A stretch of DNA of 64,000 bases. It comes from Ypsolopha sequella. Lineage: Eukaryota > Arthropoda > Insecta > Lepidoptera > Ypsolophidae. Positions within the stretch are counted from its first letter, which is position 1, and each line of letters begins with the position of its first letter. Positions 28,999 to 41,338 of this stretch are shown one piece after another. The notes beneath the pieces are model-generated. The model was not told the origin of the DNA. It saw only the letters and a program-made list of their open reading frames with translations, and ran no database searches. The stretch lies in the NCBI GenBank assembly GCA_934047225.1, contig CAKOHE010000045.1, positions 20,001-84,000 on the forward strand, read 5' to 3'. A program made the translations under genes and the position numbers.

Positions 28999-30802
28999 CA
29001 GTCGCGCGCCGCTCTCCGTCCCGAGCGCATCATTTTAACTCTGCTCCGCGCGCCAAAAATCCTTAAAAATGGCAAAGTGACCCCAAATTGAAAAAGAAAA
29101 GTGTTTTTGTGCAAATCTAACGGAGATCTACCTTAATCCGAAAGAAAAAAGTGTTTTTTGGAGAAATTTTGGTAGAAAAGTGCCAAAATTTAAAGTGAAT
29201 TGTGGTTTTTCGAGTTTATCTGGAAAACGGATCGAGTGCCCCAGGGATTTTTTGACGCGGCTGGAGTCGCCCAGTGGAGCCCTACCTCCTGACACCTCAT
29301 TTGCCCCCCTCCGTCCAGGACTTCAGATTTTAGGGGCAAAAAAACAAGTACCACGTGGGCCCCTAACTCCGGATCCGGAAGTGTCACGGGCAAATTGGAG
29401 GTGTCCAGAGACGGACAACGGCTGCTGGACGACGGCTGAAAAGGTTTTTAAATTTATTTTGAAAAATTCAGCCCACAGTCGCTTAAATATCGCTGGTGGT
29501 AATTTGCTTCCCGTATTCCCGTCCAGTTATCTCGGGAACAAGATCGAGGACATATGATTTTTATTTTTACTGAAGAACGGCCATCTTATACGGATTGGAT
29601 CGCAGTTTAGTTTGTATTTTTAAGACTGTAACTTTTTTTAATATAAATATTTTTCTGACGAAAGAAAAAGTCCGCCATCGGCAAAATAGTTGGTAATCGC
29701 AATAACTCGGGAACGGGGGCTCTGATCAAAAAAATAACGGTTTTTTCGATCTCTATTGGGAGAAACGATCATAGGGTCGACACATATTTTGGCCATATTC
29801 CTGACCCTCCCCTCTCAAAATTTTTTTTCAAAATTTTTTCAAAATTTCTGGAGAGGGGAAAAATTTTTGGAAAAAATTCCTAAAGGTAGAGCTCATTGCC
29901 ACCTATAAAAGTCCGACTGTAAAAAATCGCTTCTCCCTTTGGAAGTATTTTTAAATTAAATATTTTGGTTTTTTTTTATAGTTTTTTCTGTATTAAATAC
30001 TTTTTGTCGTTGGCGGATTTTTTCTTATATAGTGTAATTTATTGTCCTTGTCTACGCTGTTATTGTCAAAATTTTTCATATTTTTATCACTCACTTTAGT
30101 CGCCCTGCTAGAGTTATAACTTTTATTTTTACACTTTTATTTTACTTTTACATTTTGTTGATGTGTTAATTATTAATTTCTTTTGTTTTATCATCTCTTT
30201 TGAGTCATTGAATTTAATTTGGATTGGAATTTTATTGTTTTATTTTTTTGATTTAATTTTATATATATTTTTTTTTAAATTTTATTTTAACCTATTGGAC
30301 TCAGACTTTTGTCACATCAATTTTTACCCAATAAGTTTCTGTGATATTTTTACTCGTAGCATAATTTCCCACTTTTATTATTGACTTTAATCGCCCTACT
30401 AGTTTTATAATTTTATTTACACCTTTTTTTTTTTTTGATTTTATTTTTGCTGACATTTGAATTATTTGATTTTATTTTTACACTATCTCTTTTGAGTCAT
30501 AAAAATTTATTAGATCCAAGCTGTTTATTGTTTTATTTTTTGATTTAATTACATTTTAATTTTAACTTTACTTTAAATTTATTGATTCAGACTTTTGTCA
30601 TATTTTTAAATTAATTAACTGTGATATTTTTACCCCTGGGAAATTATAACTGTGATACTTTGTGATAAAAACTTTTTAGCTGTCCTTACTTTTTAAAATT
30701 TTCTTTTATAATTTCAACTTGTCCCGTACACCTTGCACTCTCAGGTTCTTGACTTTATTGTGTATTTTTATTGTGTGACACTTCCAAACTTATAGCGGCA
30801 AC
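28999..30802 (+). other. 5' untranslated region of the chimera, complete family A leader
   Basis: This is the only complete family A leader in the window and includes the 41 bases missing from A1. It is nearly identical to 211-1984 otherwise. A 125-codon ORF at 29180-29557 is interrupted by an indel in A1, so I do not regard it as a gene. TATAAAAG occurs near 29908. Confidence 0.8.
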
Positions 30803-32830
30803 ATGTCTCAAACTGGCAGGGCCTCCACGTCGGCAGGTTCAAGATCGAGTGTCGGCTCAGGGGCCTCAGCTAGCCACGCACCGGCAAAGAAACCGAGTAA
30901 TTCGCTTCGCGAAAAATTGTTTAAAACAAAAGCGAAGGTTTCACCCGGCGCGGGGCTAGCTGCGTCCCAGGTCCCCTCTGATGGGTCTAGGCAGGAGCGC
31001 GTACCTCTTTTGGATACAGATGAGGAGTCGTGCCTGGACACATCGGGGGGCTCCCGCGACAGTCGTCCCAGCCTTCTCCCGCCCCTTAATCGAAAAACCC
31101 CGGGAGTAGCGATGGATTTGGCCACAAAACAGGCCAACTCGCTACTCCAGAAGGGGAAGGAGGCGTTGGAGGCGGCTGGTAACATGAAGCGGGAGTGTAA
31201 AGCCGCTGCCCTCGAATCACTCGAACATCTGTACGAGACAGTCCTCTCCCTGTCGGACTCCAGAGCTCGACACATAAACGCCCTGGAAAAGGAGCGCTCC
31301 AGGAACGCTATTGAGCTTGTCCGGGTGGAGCGCGCCCATACCAGGGCGTTAAGTGAGCTACACGCAACACATGCCGTCGAGCTCAGAGAGGCTAGGGCTG
31401 ACATCTCCAGCACTTTGGAGGAAGCTAAGGCCATAAGGCTATGGCTTGGGCTGGAGATGGACGGCCCACTCAGGTCCATAGAGTCCATCAGGGAGAGTGT
31501 CCACCAGTTGGAAAACACGGCGGCCCTACGGCCACATTTGGCCGACCAACCAACTAAGCCTGAACCAGCTCTTACAAAAGAGCTGGAAACTCTTTCGGGC
31601 AGGGTCGCCGCCGTATCGGGCCAAATTGACTCGTTGCGGCGTCAACTGGTGGAATTCGAGGAGAGGGCTAAAGCCAGTACTCCTGAGTGCAGGTCCCCCC
31701 TGAAACCGGAGGTCTCGGATCCCCGGCTCATCGCAATTGGCGATAACCTGGAGAAGGTGAGGGCAGCGGTCGACTGCCTTCAGCAGAGACCGCTGTGCCA
31801 GGTGCAGCCGGAAGCGACGGTCAGCGACGCTAGCATAAGACAAATTATTAAACCCGTGCTGGGGAACCTAGAAAAGGTAGGCTCGGACGTGAGGGCCATA
31901 GGTAAGGCGGTGGAGGAAAAAAGAAGCGAACCGCCAAACCTCAACCTAGAAATGGCCCTCTCAGACGTCAAAGACGCCGTGACGGGCCTCAGAAAAGAAG
32001 TCCTCAGCCGGGAGTCTTGTGCCAACGCGCCGCTGACCTACGCCCAAGCGCTCAAAAAGCCGGGGCAAGACAGGCCAGCGCACTCGATCATCGTTTCCTC
32101 GACGGATTCTTCCCTCTCCGGGGAAGAAGTCGTGAAGCGACTGGAGAAAGTGCTGGATGTCAAGACCTCAGGCATCAGGGTGGACCGCTGCAGAAAGGCA
32201 GCAAACAGGAGGGTGGTCCTCAGCTGCAGTCAGAAGGAGGATATCAAAAAGATATCCTCCAGTCTCAGCAAAAGCGAACACGGTCTCGTGGCGAAAGAGG
32301 CTGTGAATCGGATGCCGTTAGCCTGCATCCGCAACGTCTTGTCTGACCGAAAAGACCAAGACGTCATAGAGTCCCTCCTTTCTCAGAAAGGTCACCTTCT
32401 GAGAGGAGTGGATCTCTCCGCGGAGTGCCCTCGTGTGCTTTACCGCCGCAAAGCGAGGAACCCGCACGAGTCCCACATAATACTGGAGCTAAGCCCAACC
32501 CTGTGGAATCGGTTCACGGAGGCGGGCACAGTCCACATAGGGCTACAGAGACGGTCTATAGAGGACCACTCTCCACTGGTGCAGTGCACGGGATGCCTGG
32601 GTTATGGACACTCAAAGCGAGTGTGCAAAGACAAGGGCATCACGTGCAGTCACTGTGGAGAGTCTCACACCTATGTGGACTGTCCGCACAAGGCGTTACC
32701 ACCCGTCTGTGTGAACTGCCACAGGGCAAAGCTCCAAGATTCTGATCTGGCACATAATGCCTTCAGTGGCGAGTGCCAGATCAGGAAAAAATGGGACTCC
32801 ATAGCGAGGTCTCGTGTGGCGTATTGCTGA
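30803..32830 (+). CDS. ORF1 protein, family A copy 2 (in chimera)
   Basis: This intact 675-residue ORF1 differs from the A1 protein by only about a dozen residues (it starts MSQTGR instead of MSETGR). The coiled-coil region and three zinc knuckles are retained, and the end IARSRVAYC is the same. It could still supply a functional RNA-binding protein in trans although its ORF2 is destroyed. Confidence 0.88.
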   Translation: MSQTGRASTSAGSRSSVGSGASASHAPAKKPSNSLREKLFKTKAKVSPGAGLAASQVPSDGSRQERVPLLDTDEESCLDTSGGSRDSRPSLLPPLNRKTPGVAMDLATKQANSLLQKGKEALEAAGNMKRECKAAALESLEHLYETVLSLSDSRARHINALEKERSRNAIELVRVERAHTRALSELHATHAVELREARADISSTLEEAKAIRLWLGLEMDGPLRSIESIRESVHQLENTAALRPHLADQPTKPEPALTKELETLSGRVAAVSGQIDSLRRQLVEFEERAKASTPECRSPLKPEVSDPRLIAIGDNLEKVRAAVDCLQQRPLCQVQPEATVSDASIRQIIKPVLGNLEKVGSDVRAIGKAVEEKRSEPPNLNLEMALSDVKDAVTGLRKEVLSRESCANAPLTYAQALKKPGQDRPAHSIIVSSTDSSLSGEEVVKRLEKVLDVKTSGIRVDRCRKAANRRVVLSCSQKEDIKKISSSLSKSEHGLVAKEAVNRMPLACIRNVLSDRKDQDVIESLLSQKGHLLRGVDLSAECPRVLYRRKARNPHESHIILELSPTLWNRFTEAGTVHIGLQRRSIEDHSPLVQCTGCLGYGHSKRVCKDKGITCSHCGESHTYVDCPHKALPPVCVNCHRAKLQDSDLAHNAFSGECQIRKKWDSIARSRVAYC

Positions 32831-34216
32831 GGGCACCGCAGTGAACGGCACAGTTGCCCCCCTCTTAGGTAATTCAAAGGACAGCAAATTGCTTTTTATC
32901 CAAGCCAATCTCCAGCGGGCCAAGCTGGCGACACAGGAGCTCTTGTGCACAGCACACACCAACCGGGTATCTGTCGCCCTGGTCCAGGAGCCATATGTTG
33001 GCTCCAAGGGCGAATTAAAACAGTACCCGGGCACAAGAGTTATCCAAATGTCGTCAGCTCGCCAAAAACCAGTAAAGGCCGCCGTGGTGATTTTCGGTGG
33101 GGAGCTGGAGGTCATACATGACCCTCAGCTCGTCACTGAGAACATTGCAGCGGTACTGCTGAAGGCAGGCCCGCTGAGACTGGCCGTGCTGTCCATTTAC
33201 CTGGAGGGGGACGAAGATTTGGAGCCGTATCTCCACAGAGTCCGTTACGTATGCTCAAAACTGCAGACTGACAATGTCATCCTGGCAGGGGATGTCAACG
33301 CGTGGAGCCCATGGTGGGGAAGTGATTCCGAAGACCACCGTGGCTCAGCCTTCAGATCCTTCCTGGAGGAAATGGACCTCCAGATCCTGAATACAGGCAG
33401 CACCCCCACTTTCGAGGTGTTCAGAGGGGGCCGCATGTGCACTAGTCGAGTAGACGTGACGGCATGCGGCCTTCAGCTCTTGGACAGGATGGGCGGATGG
33501 AAGGTGGACCGGGAGCTGATCACATCGGACCATAACGCACTTACCTACCACGTGTGCCTGGAGAGGGAATTAGAACCCCTCAAACCCCAGAGCACACGTG
33601 TGTACAACACAGCGAAGTCCGATTGGTTGGCTTTCGGCCGATCCGTCCGCTCAGGCCTGGAGGAGAGAAACCTGACCGCCTCGAGTGTGGGGGCTGTTAC
33701 CACGCCTGAGGAACTGGAGACCATCCTCGACTCTTACCTTTCGGTCATCTCTCACGCATGTGAAGAGACAATACCGAAGGTGGGAGTCCCAAAAGGAAGG
33801 AAACCATTGCCGTGGTGGACTCCCGCTCTTGGGCGTCTCAAGCGAGACGCTAAAACCAAGAGGCGGAGAATTAGAAACGCCGCGGCGGTTAGAAGGCAAC
33901 ACGTTGTTGACCAATACCTAGAAGCAAATCAGCGGTATAAAGCGGCTGTGCAAGATGCACAGACCGCTAGCTGGAAGCAGTTTTGCTCAAAGCAGGATAA
34001 AGAAAGCCTATGGGACGGGGTCTACAGGGTCATCAGGAGAACAGTCAAAAGACAAGAGGACCAGTTGCTGGTGGATTCGACAGGGAACACCCTTGGTCCT
34101 GAAGAGTCCGCCAAGCTGCTGGCCCTTACGTTCTTCCCTGATGACGCTGTGGACAACGAAACCCCTACTCAACGGCAAATCCGCGAGAGCTCGGAGGTGC
34201 CAGTCCATCAACTCCT
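32814..34216 (+). pseudogene. ORF2 of family A, truncated after the endonuclease
   Basis: The frame starts as in A1, in the +1 frame from a GTG inside the ORF1 end. It codes for the complete endonuclease domain (IQANLQR, GDVNAWSPWW, SDHN) and the following linker, then breaks after VHQLL. Past the join the frame runs about 78 codons into family B ORF1 in a wrong frame and stops at 34451. Reverse transcriptase and RNase H are absent. An endonuclease-only product is conceivable but unproven. Confidence 0.85.
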
Positions 34217-34219
34217 AAA

Positions 34220-36094
34220 TTGGCTGGCGCTGGGGCGACCGAGTCCCCGGTCCCCTCCGACGCGTCCGGTTTCGAGCATCTCCTCCAGGATGATGATTCG
34301 GACGCTTCGGTGGGCTCCCGCGGCAGCCGTCCCAGCCTCCTCCCTGCACGCGACCGTAAGACCCCTGGTGTCGCTATGGACCTGGCAACGAAGCAGGCCA
34401 ACGACCTACTTCTCAGGGGTAAGGCAGCGCTCGAGGCGTCTGGGAACATAAAGCGGGAGTATAAAGCCGAAGCCCTCGAGTGCCTCGGACACCTTTATGA
34501 AACGGTGCTCTCCCTGTCAGAGTCTCGGGCTCGGCACATAAATAGTCTTGAAAAAGAGCGAGGCCGACATGCGAGGGAGTTGGTATGCGTGGAGCGAGCC
34601 CACAACAGGACATTGAGTGAGCTCCACGCCTCGCATGCGGTCGAGCTGAGTCAGGCTAGGGCTGACATCTCGAGTACATTAGAAGAGTCAAAAGCTATAA
34701 GAGCTTGGCTCGTGTTCGAGATGGACGGCCCGTTCCGAGCCATCGAGCAGATTAAGGAGAGAGTCATCCAGCTGTCTGATACATCGGCGCCGCGGTTAAC
34801 CACAACAGCCGAAACAGAAAAACCCGATCCAGCTCTACTAAAAGAGCTGGAAACACTTTCAGGAAGGGTTGCCGCTGTGTCAGGCCAGCTGGATTCGCTC
34901 AGGCGCCGTTTGGAGGTGTCTGAGGAGAGGGCAAAAGCCGTACCACTGGAGTGTAGGTCCCCCCAGAAACCAGTGGCTTCAGACCCCAGGCTAGATGTCA
35001 TTTGCGACAGCCTGGAAAAAGTGAGGGCAGCGGTCGAATGCCTTCAGCAACGACCGCTGTGCCAGGACCAGCCCAGGAGCGGAGTCAGTGAGGCCAGCGT
35101 GAGGGGCATAGTGGAACCCGTGCTGGGTAACATTGAAAAGGTGGGCTCCGACGTGAGGGCAATAGGTAAGGCGGTGGAGGAAAGAAGGTCCGAGCCGCCG
35201 AACCTCAACTTGGAAATTGCCCTCTCCGACGTCAAGGACGCCGTCGTGAGCCTGAGGAATGACGTACTCAGCCGGGAACCTCATGCGTCCTCGACACTGA
35301 CTTACGCCCAGGTGCTCAGGAAGCCGGGGCAAGACAGACCGGCGCATTCTCTTATCGTCTCATCGACTGATTTATCCCTCTCCGGTGATGAGGTCGTGAG
35401 ACGTCTGGAGGATGCGCTGGATGTCAGGGCCACTGGAATAAGGGTGGACCGTTGCAGGAAAGCTGCCAATCGGAAGGTAGTAATTAGCTGCAATAAAAAG
35501 GAGGATATTACTAAAATATCCTCCAAATTGAGAGACAAAGCTCACGGACTCGATGCTAGGGAGGCGACAAACAAGTTGCCGTTGGCCGCCATCCGTAACG
35601 TCTTGGCCTATCATAGCGACCAAGACGTTATTGGGTCCCTCCTTAGCCAGAATAAACACCTTCTGACAGGAGTGGACTTAAAGGCGGAGTGCCCTAGAGT
35701 GCTTTACCGCCGTAAAGCGCGAAACCCACACGAGTGCCACATAATCGTGGAGCTATCCTCAGAGCTTTGGAAGCGGTTCACGGAAGCGGGCTCAGTCTAC
35801 GTGGGTCTTCAGAAGAGGTCGATTGAGGACCACTCACCGCTAGTGCAGTGCACGGGATGCCTAGAATACGGCCACTCTAAAAGAGTGTGCAAGGGTGAAG
35901 GCATCGCGTGCAGCCACTGCGGTGAGTCTCACACCCGCGTGGACTGCCCGCACAAAGCAAAACCGCCCGTTTGTGTGAATTGCCGAAAAGCTAAGCTCCA
36001 CGATTCTGATCTGGCGCATAATGCTTTTAGCAACGTGTGCCAGATCAGACAGAAGTGGGACTCTATAGCGAGGTCTCGCGTGGCGTATTGCTGA
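34220..36094 (+). pseudogene. ORF1 of family B, 5'-truncated (in chimera)
   Basis: The frame is open for 624 codons but lacks the first 57 or so residues of family B ORF1, including the original ATG. The coiled-coil region and all three zinc knuckles remain. It follows B1 at about 99% identity. Without its own leader and start it would depend on internal initiation, for example at the ATG at 34375. Confidence 0.8.
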
Positions 36095-39000
36095 GGGCAC
36101 CGCGGCGAACGGCGGCGTCGTCCCTCCCCTCGGTAACACTTCGGACAGCAGACTTTTATTCATCCAGGCCAATTTACAGCGAGCCAAGCTGGCGACTCAG
36201 GAGCTCTTGTGCAAAGCCCACTCTAACCGGGTCTCAGTCGCCCTAGTCCAGGAACCATATGTTGGGAATAAAGGCGAACTGAAACAGTACCCGGGCACAA
36301 GAGTAATCCAAATGTCGTCAGCCCGCCAAAAACCAGTAAAGGCTGCTGTGGTGATTTTCGGTGGTGAGCTGGAGGTCATTCATGATCCCCAGCTCGTCAC
36401 TGAGAACATCGCAGCGGTACTGCTGAAGGCAGGCTCGTTAAAATTGGCCGTGCTGTCCGTTTACCTGGAGGGGGACGAAGATTTGGAGCCCTACCTCCAT
36501 CGAGTCCAGTATGTCTGCTCCAAATTGCAGACTAAAAATGTCATCCTAGCAGGGGATGTCAACGCGTGGAGCCCTTGGTGGGGAAGCAATTCCGAGGATC
36601 ACAGGGGCTCAGTCTACAGATCCTTTCTTGAGGCCATGGACTTCCAGATCCTGAACACAGGCAACATCCCCACCTTCGAGGTATGCAGGGGAGGCCGTAT
36701 GTGCACAAGCCGAGTGGACGTGACAGCATGCGGTCTCGATCTCTTAGATAGAATGGGTGGATGGAAAGTTGACATAGAGCTGATCACATCAGACCATAAT
36801 GCAATCACCTACCACGTGTGTCTCGAGAGGGAACTGGAAACCCTTAAACCTCCGAGCACACGTGTGTACAACACAGCTAAGTCTGATTGGTCAGCTTTCG
36901 GCCACACCATCCGCTCCGGACTAAAAGAGAGCAACCTGACTGCCTCGAAGGTGAGGTCTGTAACCACGCCTGAGGAACTGGAGTCTGCCCTTGACTCTTA
37001 CCTTTCGGTGATCTCTCACGCATGTGAAGAGTCAATACCGAAGGTAGGAGTCCCAAAAGGAAGGAAACCATTGCCGTGGTGGACCCCCGCTCTGGAGCGT
37101 CTCAAGCGAGACGCCAAGACCAAGAGGCGGAGAGTACGGAACGCCGCGGCGGTTAGAAGACAACACGTTGTTGACCAATACTTAGAAGCAAATCAGCGAT
37201 ATAAAGCGGCGGTGCAAGATGCCCAGACCGCTAGCTGGAAGCAGTTTTGCGCAAAGCAGGATAGGGAAAGCCTATGGGACGGCGTGTATAGGGTCATCAG
37301 GAGAACTGCAAAACGACAGGAGGACCAGCTGCTCGTAGACACAACTGGGAATACCCTTGGCCCCAAAGAGTCTGCAGAGCTGCTGGCTCTTACGTTCTTC
37401 CCTGATGACTCTGTAGACGACGAAACCCCTACCCAACGGCAAATACGCGAGAGCTCGGAGGTGTCAGTTCATCAACTCCTGGATAAACTCAGTCCAAACG
37501 ATCCGCCCTTCACGGCCGCGGAGCTTGACTCGGTTTTGAGCAATCTCAACCCGAGGAAGGCTCCGGGCCCTGACGGGTGGACAGCGGACATATGTGAGCG
37601 AGCAATCCGGATCGCGCCGGAGGTGTTCCTTGAATTTGCCAACAAATGCTTGGAAATTGGACAATTTCCGGTGCGGTGGAAGCTCGCTCACGTATGCATC
37701 TTCCGCAAATCCGGGAGGGATGACTACACCATACCGAAGGCGCACAGGCCGATAGGACTCCTGTTATGGGCAAAATTGTGGAAAAGCTTCTGGTATCCCG
37801 AATAGGATGGCATATACTACCTTCCCTAAACTCCAGGCAGTACGGTTTTATGCCACAAAAAAGCACCGAAGACTCCCTCTATGACCTTGTGGGACATGTC
37901 CGCTCCCAAATTGAGAGAAGGAATATCACCCTCATGATCTCGCTGGACATAGAGGGAGCCTTCGATAATGCTTGGTGGCCGGCTTTAAAGACCCAACTCC
38001 TCGCTCACAGATGCCCTGCTAACATTTACGGACTCGTGGCCTCATACTTGGAAAATCGCTCGATTAAGGTTAGTTATGCAAGGGAGTGTTGGGAAAAGGG
38101 TACCAACAAGGGGTGCATCCAAGGCTCTATAGCTGGACCCGCCTTTTGGATCCTTATTCTCAACACCCTGCTCGAAGAACTCGAGCAGGATGGGGTGCAC
38201 TGCCAGGCGTTTGCGGACGATGTGGTTCTGGTGATCTCCGGGTCCACTATACCCCCCCTACAGGCGAGAGCAAATGCGGCGCTCCAACGTGTTCTGGACT
38301 GGGGGCTCAAAAATAAGTTGAAGTTTGCACCACACAAAACTTTTGCGATGGTGCTAACACGTAAACTTAAGTTTGAGCCTCCGGTCATCTGCATGGACGG
38401 GGTGCCGCTGCCACTTGTGCAGCAGATCCGCCTATTGGGGGTGATTATTGACCGCAAGCTCACCTTCAATGCACACGTGTCAGCTGTTTGCAGGAAAGTC
38501 ACCGACATCTACAAGCAGCTGGCATGTGCTGCTAGGGTGAGCTGGGGTCTGAACCGGGAGGTCATCAGAACCATTTACGTCTCGGTGATAGAGCCCATCG
38601 TGCTGTACGCAGCAAGTGTGTGGGCCCCGGCTGCGGAGAAACTGATGATCAAAAATCAACTTGAATCTCTGCAGCGGGGGTTCGCACAAAAGCTATGTAA
38701 GGCGTACCGCACGGTGTCTCTGTCATCGGCTCTGGTCCTGGCAGATGTACTCCCCCTTGACCTTAGAGTACAAGAGGCCGCGAGTCTGTACAGGGCTAAG
38801 CGAGGAGTTAGAATTGAGCAGATCCCTGCCGACAGACCGGTCGAACAGCGCGTTCCTTGGCAGCGGTTCCCACATCCAGCATCTAAACAGCCACTGAGCT
38901 TCGAGTGCGTGGATGACCTCAGCCCCGACACCGTCAGTGCTCACCAAATTGCCGGCCCCTGTATCTTTACTGATGGCAGTAAGATACAGGGGAAGGTGGG

Positions 39001-39820
39001 TGCTGCGCTGACTTGGTGGCGGGACGGTGAGGAGACCAGGCACTCGAAGTTCCGTCTAGAGTCATACTGCACGGTCTTCCAATCGGAGATGTTTGCTCTG
39101 CTCAGGGCCGTGGAGCAGGTCAAAAATAGCACGGAGCCACTCGTAAACATCCTGAGTGACTCCCGCTCATCGCTAGACCTGCTCAGAAGCCGGGCGCATG
39201 TGCATCCCCTGGCACACGGTATTGAGCGGAGCGTGCATCAGATCCGCGAGGAGGGTCGTGACGTAAGGCTCTTTTGGCTGCGGGCGCATGTGGGGACTGT
39301 TGGTAACGAGCGCGCTGACGAGCTGGCAAAAGACGCAGCCCTCCACAAGAAGACGGCAGCCGACTATGACGCAGTCCCGCTCTCCTACCTGAAGAGGACC
39401 ATTCGGGAGGGGACTGTCCAACAGTGGCAGGAGCGTTACGGGTCCTCCAGCACGGGTGGGGTTACAAAGGCCTTCCTACCAGATGTAGCAATCGCGCACA
39501 AGGTCGTGAGGAAGGCCAACCTTAACCCCACACATGTGCAAGCCCTCACAGGGCATGGGGGACTCGCATCGTACTTGCACCGTTTTAAACTGAAGGACAG
39601 TCCCGCTTGCGTGTGCGATCCTGGACAGGAGGAGACGATTTGGCACGTCATATTCGACTGTCCGAGATTCGGTTTGTGGAGGGCAAATCTGGAGGTAGAA
39701 ATAGACACCATCTTTAACAAAGAAAACCTGCCAGATATATTATTGGACAAGAAATATAGAATATCCTTATTAAATTATTTGGAAAAAATAATAAGGAGTG
39801 CGGCAATACGTAACAAGTAA
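36078..39820 (+). pseudogene. ORF2 of family B with a 4-base frameshift (in chimera)
   Basis: The sequence matches B1 ORF2 throughout. Near 37762 four bases are missing (B1 reads CTCCTTCCTGTTATGG, here CTCCTGTTATGG), which shifts the frame after PIGLL, at the start of the reverse transcriptase core. The rest of the reverse transcriptase, the RNase H and the zinc motif remain open from 37766 to 39820 in the new frame. The copy therefore cannot make one complete protein. Confidence 0.88.
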
Positions 39821-40407
39821 ATCTAGTCACACAGCTTTATGCATACGTTACAATTTTCATCTGATTTTATTTTTACAAGCTTTAATTTAATTTTTTTATT
39901 ATGTTCAATGTTTAATTTAAATTGATTTATACTTATAAGACTTAAAGGCATACTATAAGCTGATTTAATGTACGAAAGAAATTAGAAATATTTCAGTGGA
40001 TGTTCCTCCGTCAAATTAGTGATAAGGTATAAGATGTAAAACTAGAATTAATATATAATAAGTGTATTTAAAGAAAATAACACCAGAAAAAAAAAAAACA
40101 TACAGAAAAAAAAATATATATATATATACTGACGTAAAAAAAAAGAGCACAGAAAAAAAAAAAAATAATAAATAAAAAAAAAAAAAAAAAACAAGAAACT
40201 AACAATAGATAAGTCCTGCAAGAAGGGCACATATACTGTAATGTAAATATATAAGACGGAGGAACATTTTTCGACTTCATTTTTAACCCAGATGGGTCAC
40301 ATTATTATAATCAACAAAGATAATAATGTCAAGAAAATTAATATTCTTGGACTTTAAGTCAAACCCTGTCAATCAGATGGGGTTATTAAAAAAAAAAAAA
40401 AAAAAAA
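39821..40407 (+). promoter_or_regulatory. 3' UTR and poly(A) of the chimera (family B type)
   Basis: This is family B 3' UTR with the same two paired elements as B1: TGTTCCTCCGTC near 40003 with GACGGAGGAACA near 40256 (both exact), and the terminal CAAGAA/TTCTTG hairpin near 40331-40350. The internal poly(A) and TA blocks differ in length from B1. Confidence 0.7.
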
Positions 40408-40425
40408 CCTAACCTAACCTAACCT
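40408..40425 (+). repeat. Telomeric (CCTAA)n tract 6, very short
   Basis: About 3.5 CCTAA units lie between two elements. The right junction shares CT with the inserted fragment. Confidence 0.93.
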
Positions 40426-40764
40426 GGGTTATGGTAAGCAACAAGGGTCGCGTATCCACACAATCCACGAGGCTCAAGGATTTACGTGGGAGAGAGTGGT
40501 GATCATAAGAACTGCGAAAGTCACCCAGCAGTTGCACAGCACATCCATCACGCGGTCGTGGCGGTGTCAAGGCATACCGGCAGCTGTGTGTATTACACGA
40601 CTCGCCGAAAGAACGATGCCATAGTTCGGCTAATAATGAACGCCCTGGCAGCTGAGACCGGCACGATCAAAGAGTATAATTTAAAAATGGCCTGGAGGAA
40701 CCGAGACACGTCAGTGGCTGACGCCATGCTGAGTGGCGGCACGGGCGGCACCCCAGTCGTCTGA
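40426..40764 (+). pseudogene. Helicase C-terminus of family C, truncated and frameshifted
   Basis: The fragment begins inside helicase motif V (IHTIHEAQG) and runs to the normal C1 stop. One base is missing near 40541 (C1 has CAGCAGCATCC, here CAGCACATCC), shifting the frame before the last motif. The remaining frame AVVAVSRHTGSC is otherwise like C1. Confidence 0.88.
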
Positions 40765-40980
40765 GCCGGGTAAAGTTGGGCGACCCACCTCCTCACAATA
40801 AAGGTGTTTGTTTGTAGTATTTGTAATCTCATAATTGTAAAATTTTCATATCCATATTTATTAAAATTTTGTATAATTGAAGTAACAACTTATTTTAAAA
40901 ATAAAAAATGTATCATGTAGTAGTATAATATGCAATATTCATTAAAAAAAAAAAAAAAAAAAAATTCAAAAATTAGAAAA

Positions 40981-41018
<38 letters not shown>

Positions 41019-41316
41019 AAATAATGATCATAATAATAATAACGACAAAAAAAAAAAAAAAATCATAGACATATTTATATTTGTAACTAGTTATAAGTAA
41101 GGGTCAATTTAATCTCAATTGTAACAACTTAATTCACATAAAAAAAAAAAAAATTATATCACCTAAAACTAATATATTTTATGTAAGGAGCGAAAAGGAG
41201 AAGTAACGAATAAATTAAACAAATTAAACATGACTAAAAAAGGTATGGCGATCAATGTCCATAGCACCTGCGTTTTATAAAAAAAAAATAAAAAGAAAAT
41301 AATAATAATAATAAAA
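40426..41316 (+). mobile_element. 5'-truncated family C copy (C2)
   Basis: The sequence matches C1 from base 26976 to its end with few changes. The 3' tail is not pure poly(A) but an interrupted A-rich string with (AAT)n at 41301-41313, followed by CCTAA. Confidence 0.9.
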
Positions 41317-41338
41317 CCTAACCTAACCTAACCTAACC
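41317..41338 (+). repeat. Telomeric (CCTAA)n tract 7, short
   Basis: About 4.5 CCTAA units lie between the C2 tail and the poly(T) of the minus-strand element. Confidence 0.95.

Larger units (their letters stand above)
28999..40407 (+). mobile_element. Chimeric LINE: family A 5' part joined to family B 3' part
   Basis: It begins with the full family A 5' end (CAGTCGCGCGCCGC after CCTAACC) and follows A closely to 34216, in ORF2 between endonuclease and reverse transcriptase. After three extra bases (AAA, 34217-34219) it continues as family B from inside ORF1 (equivalent to base 10583 of B1) to the B poly(A) and CCTAA. There is no telomere repeat at the internal join and the missing part of A does not appear after the B end. 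Either a deletion fused two neighbours, or reverse transcriptase switched from a B template to an A template. Confidence 0.88.

Noticed and set aside
29180..29557. 125-codon ORF in the family A leader
   Set aside because: The nearly identical leader of A1 has an indel that breaks it, and no similar protein is readable in family B.
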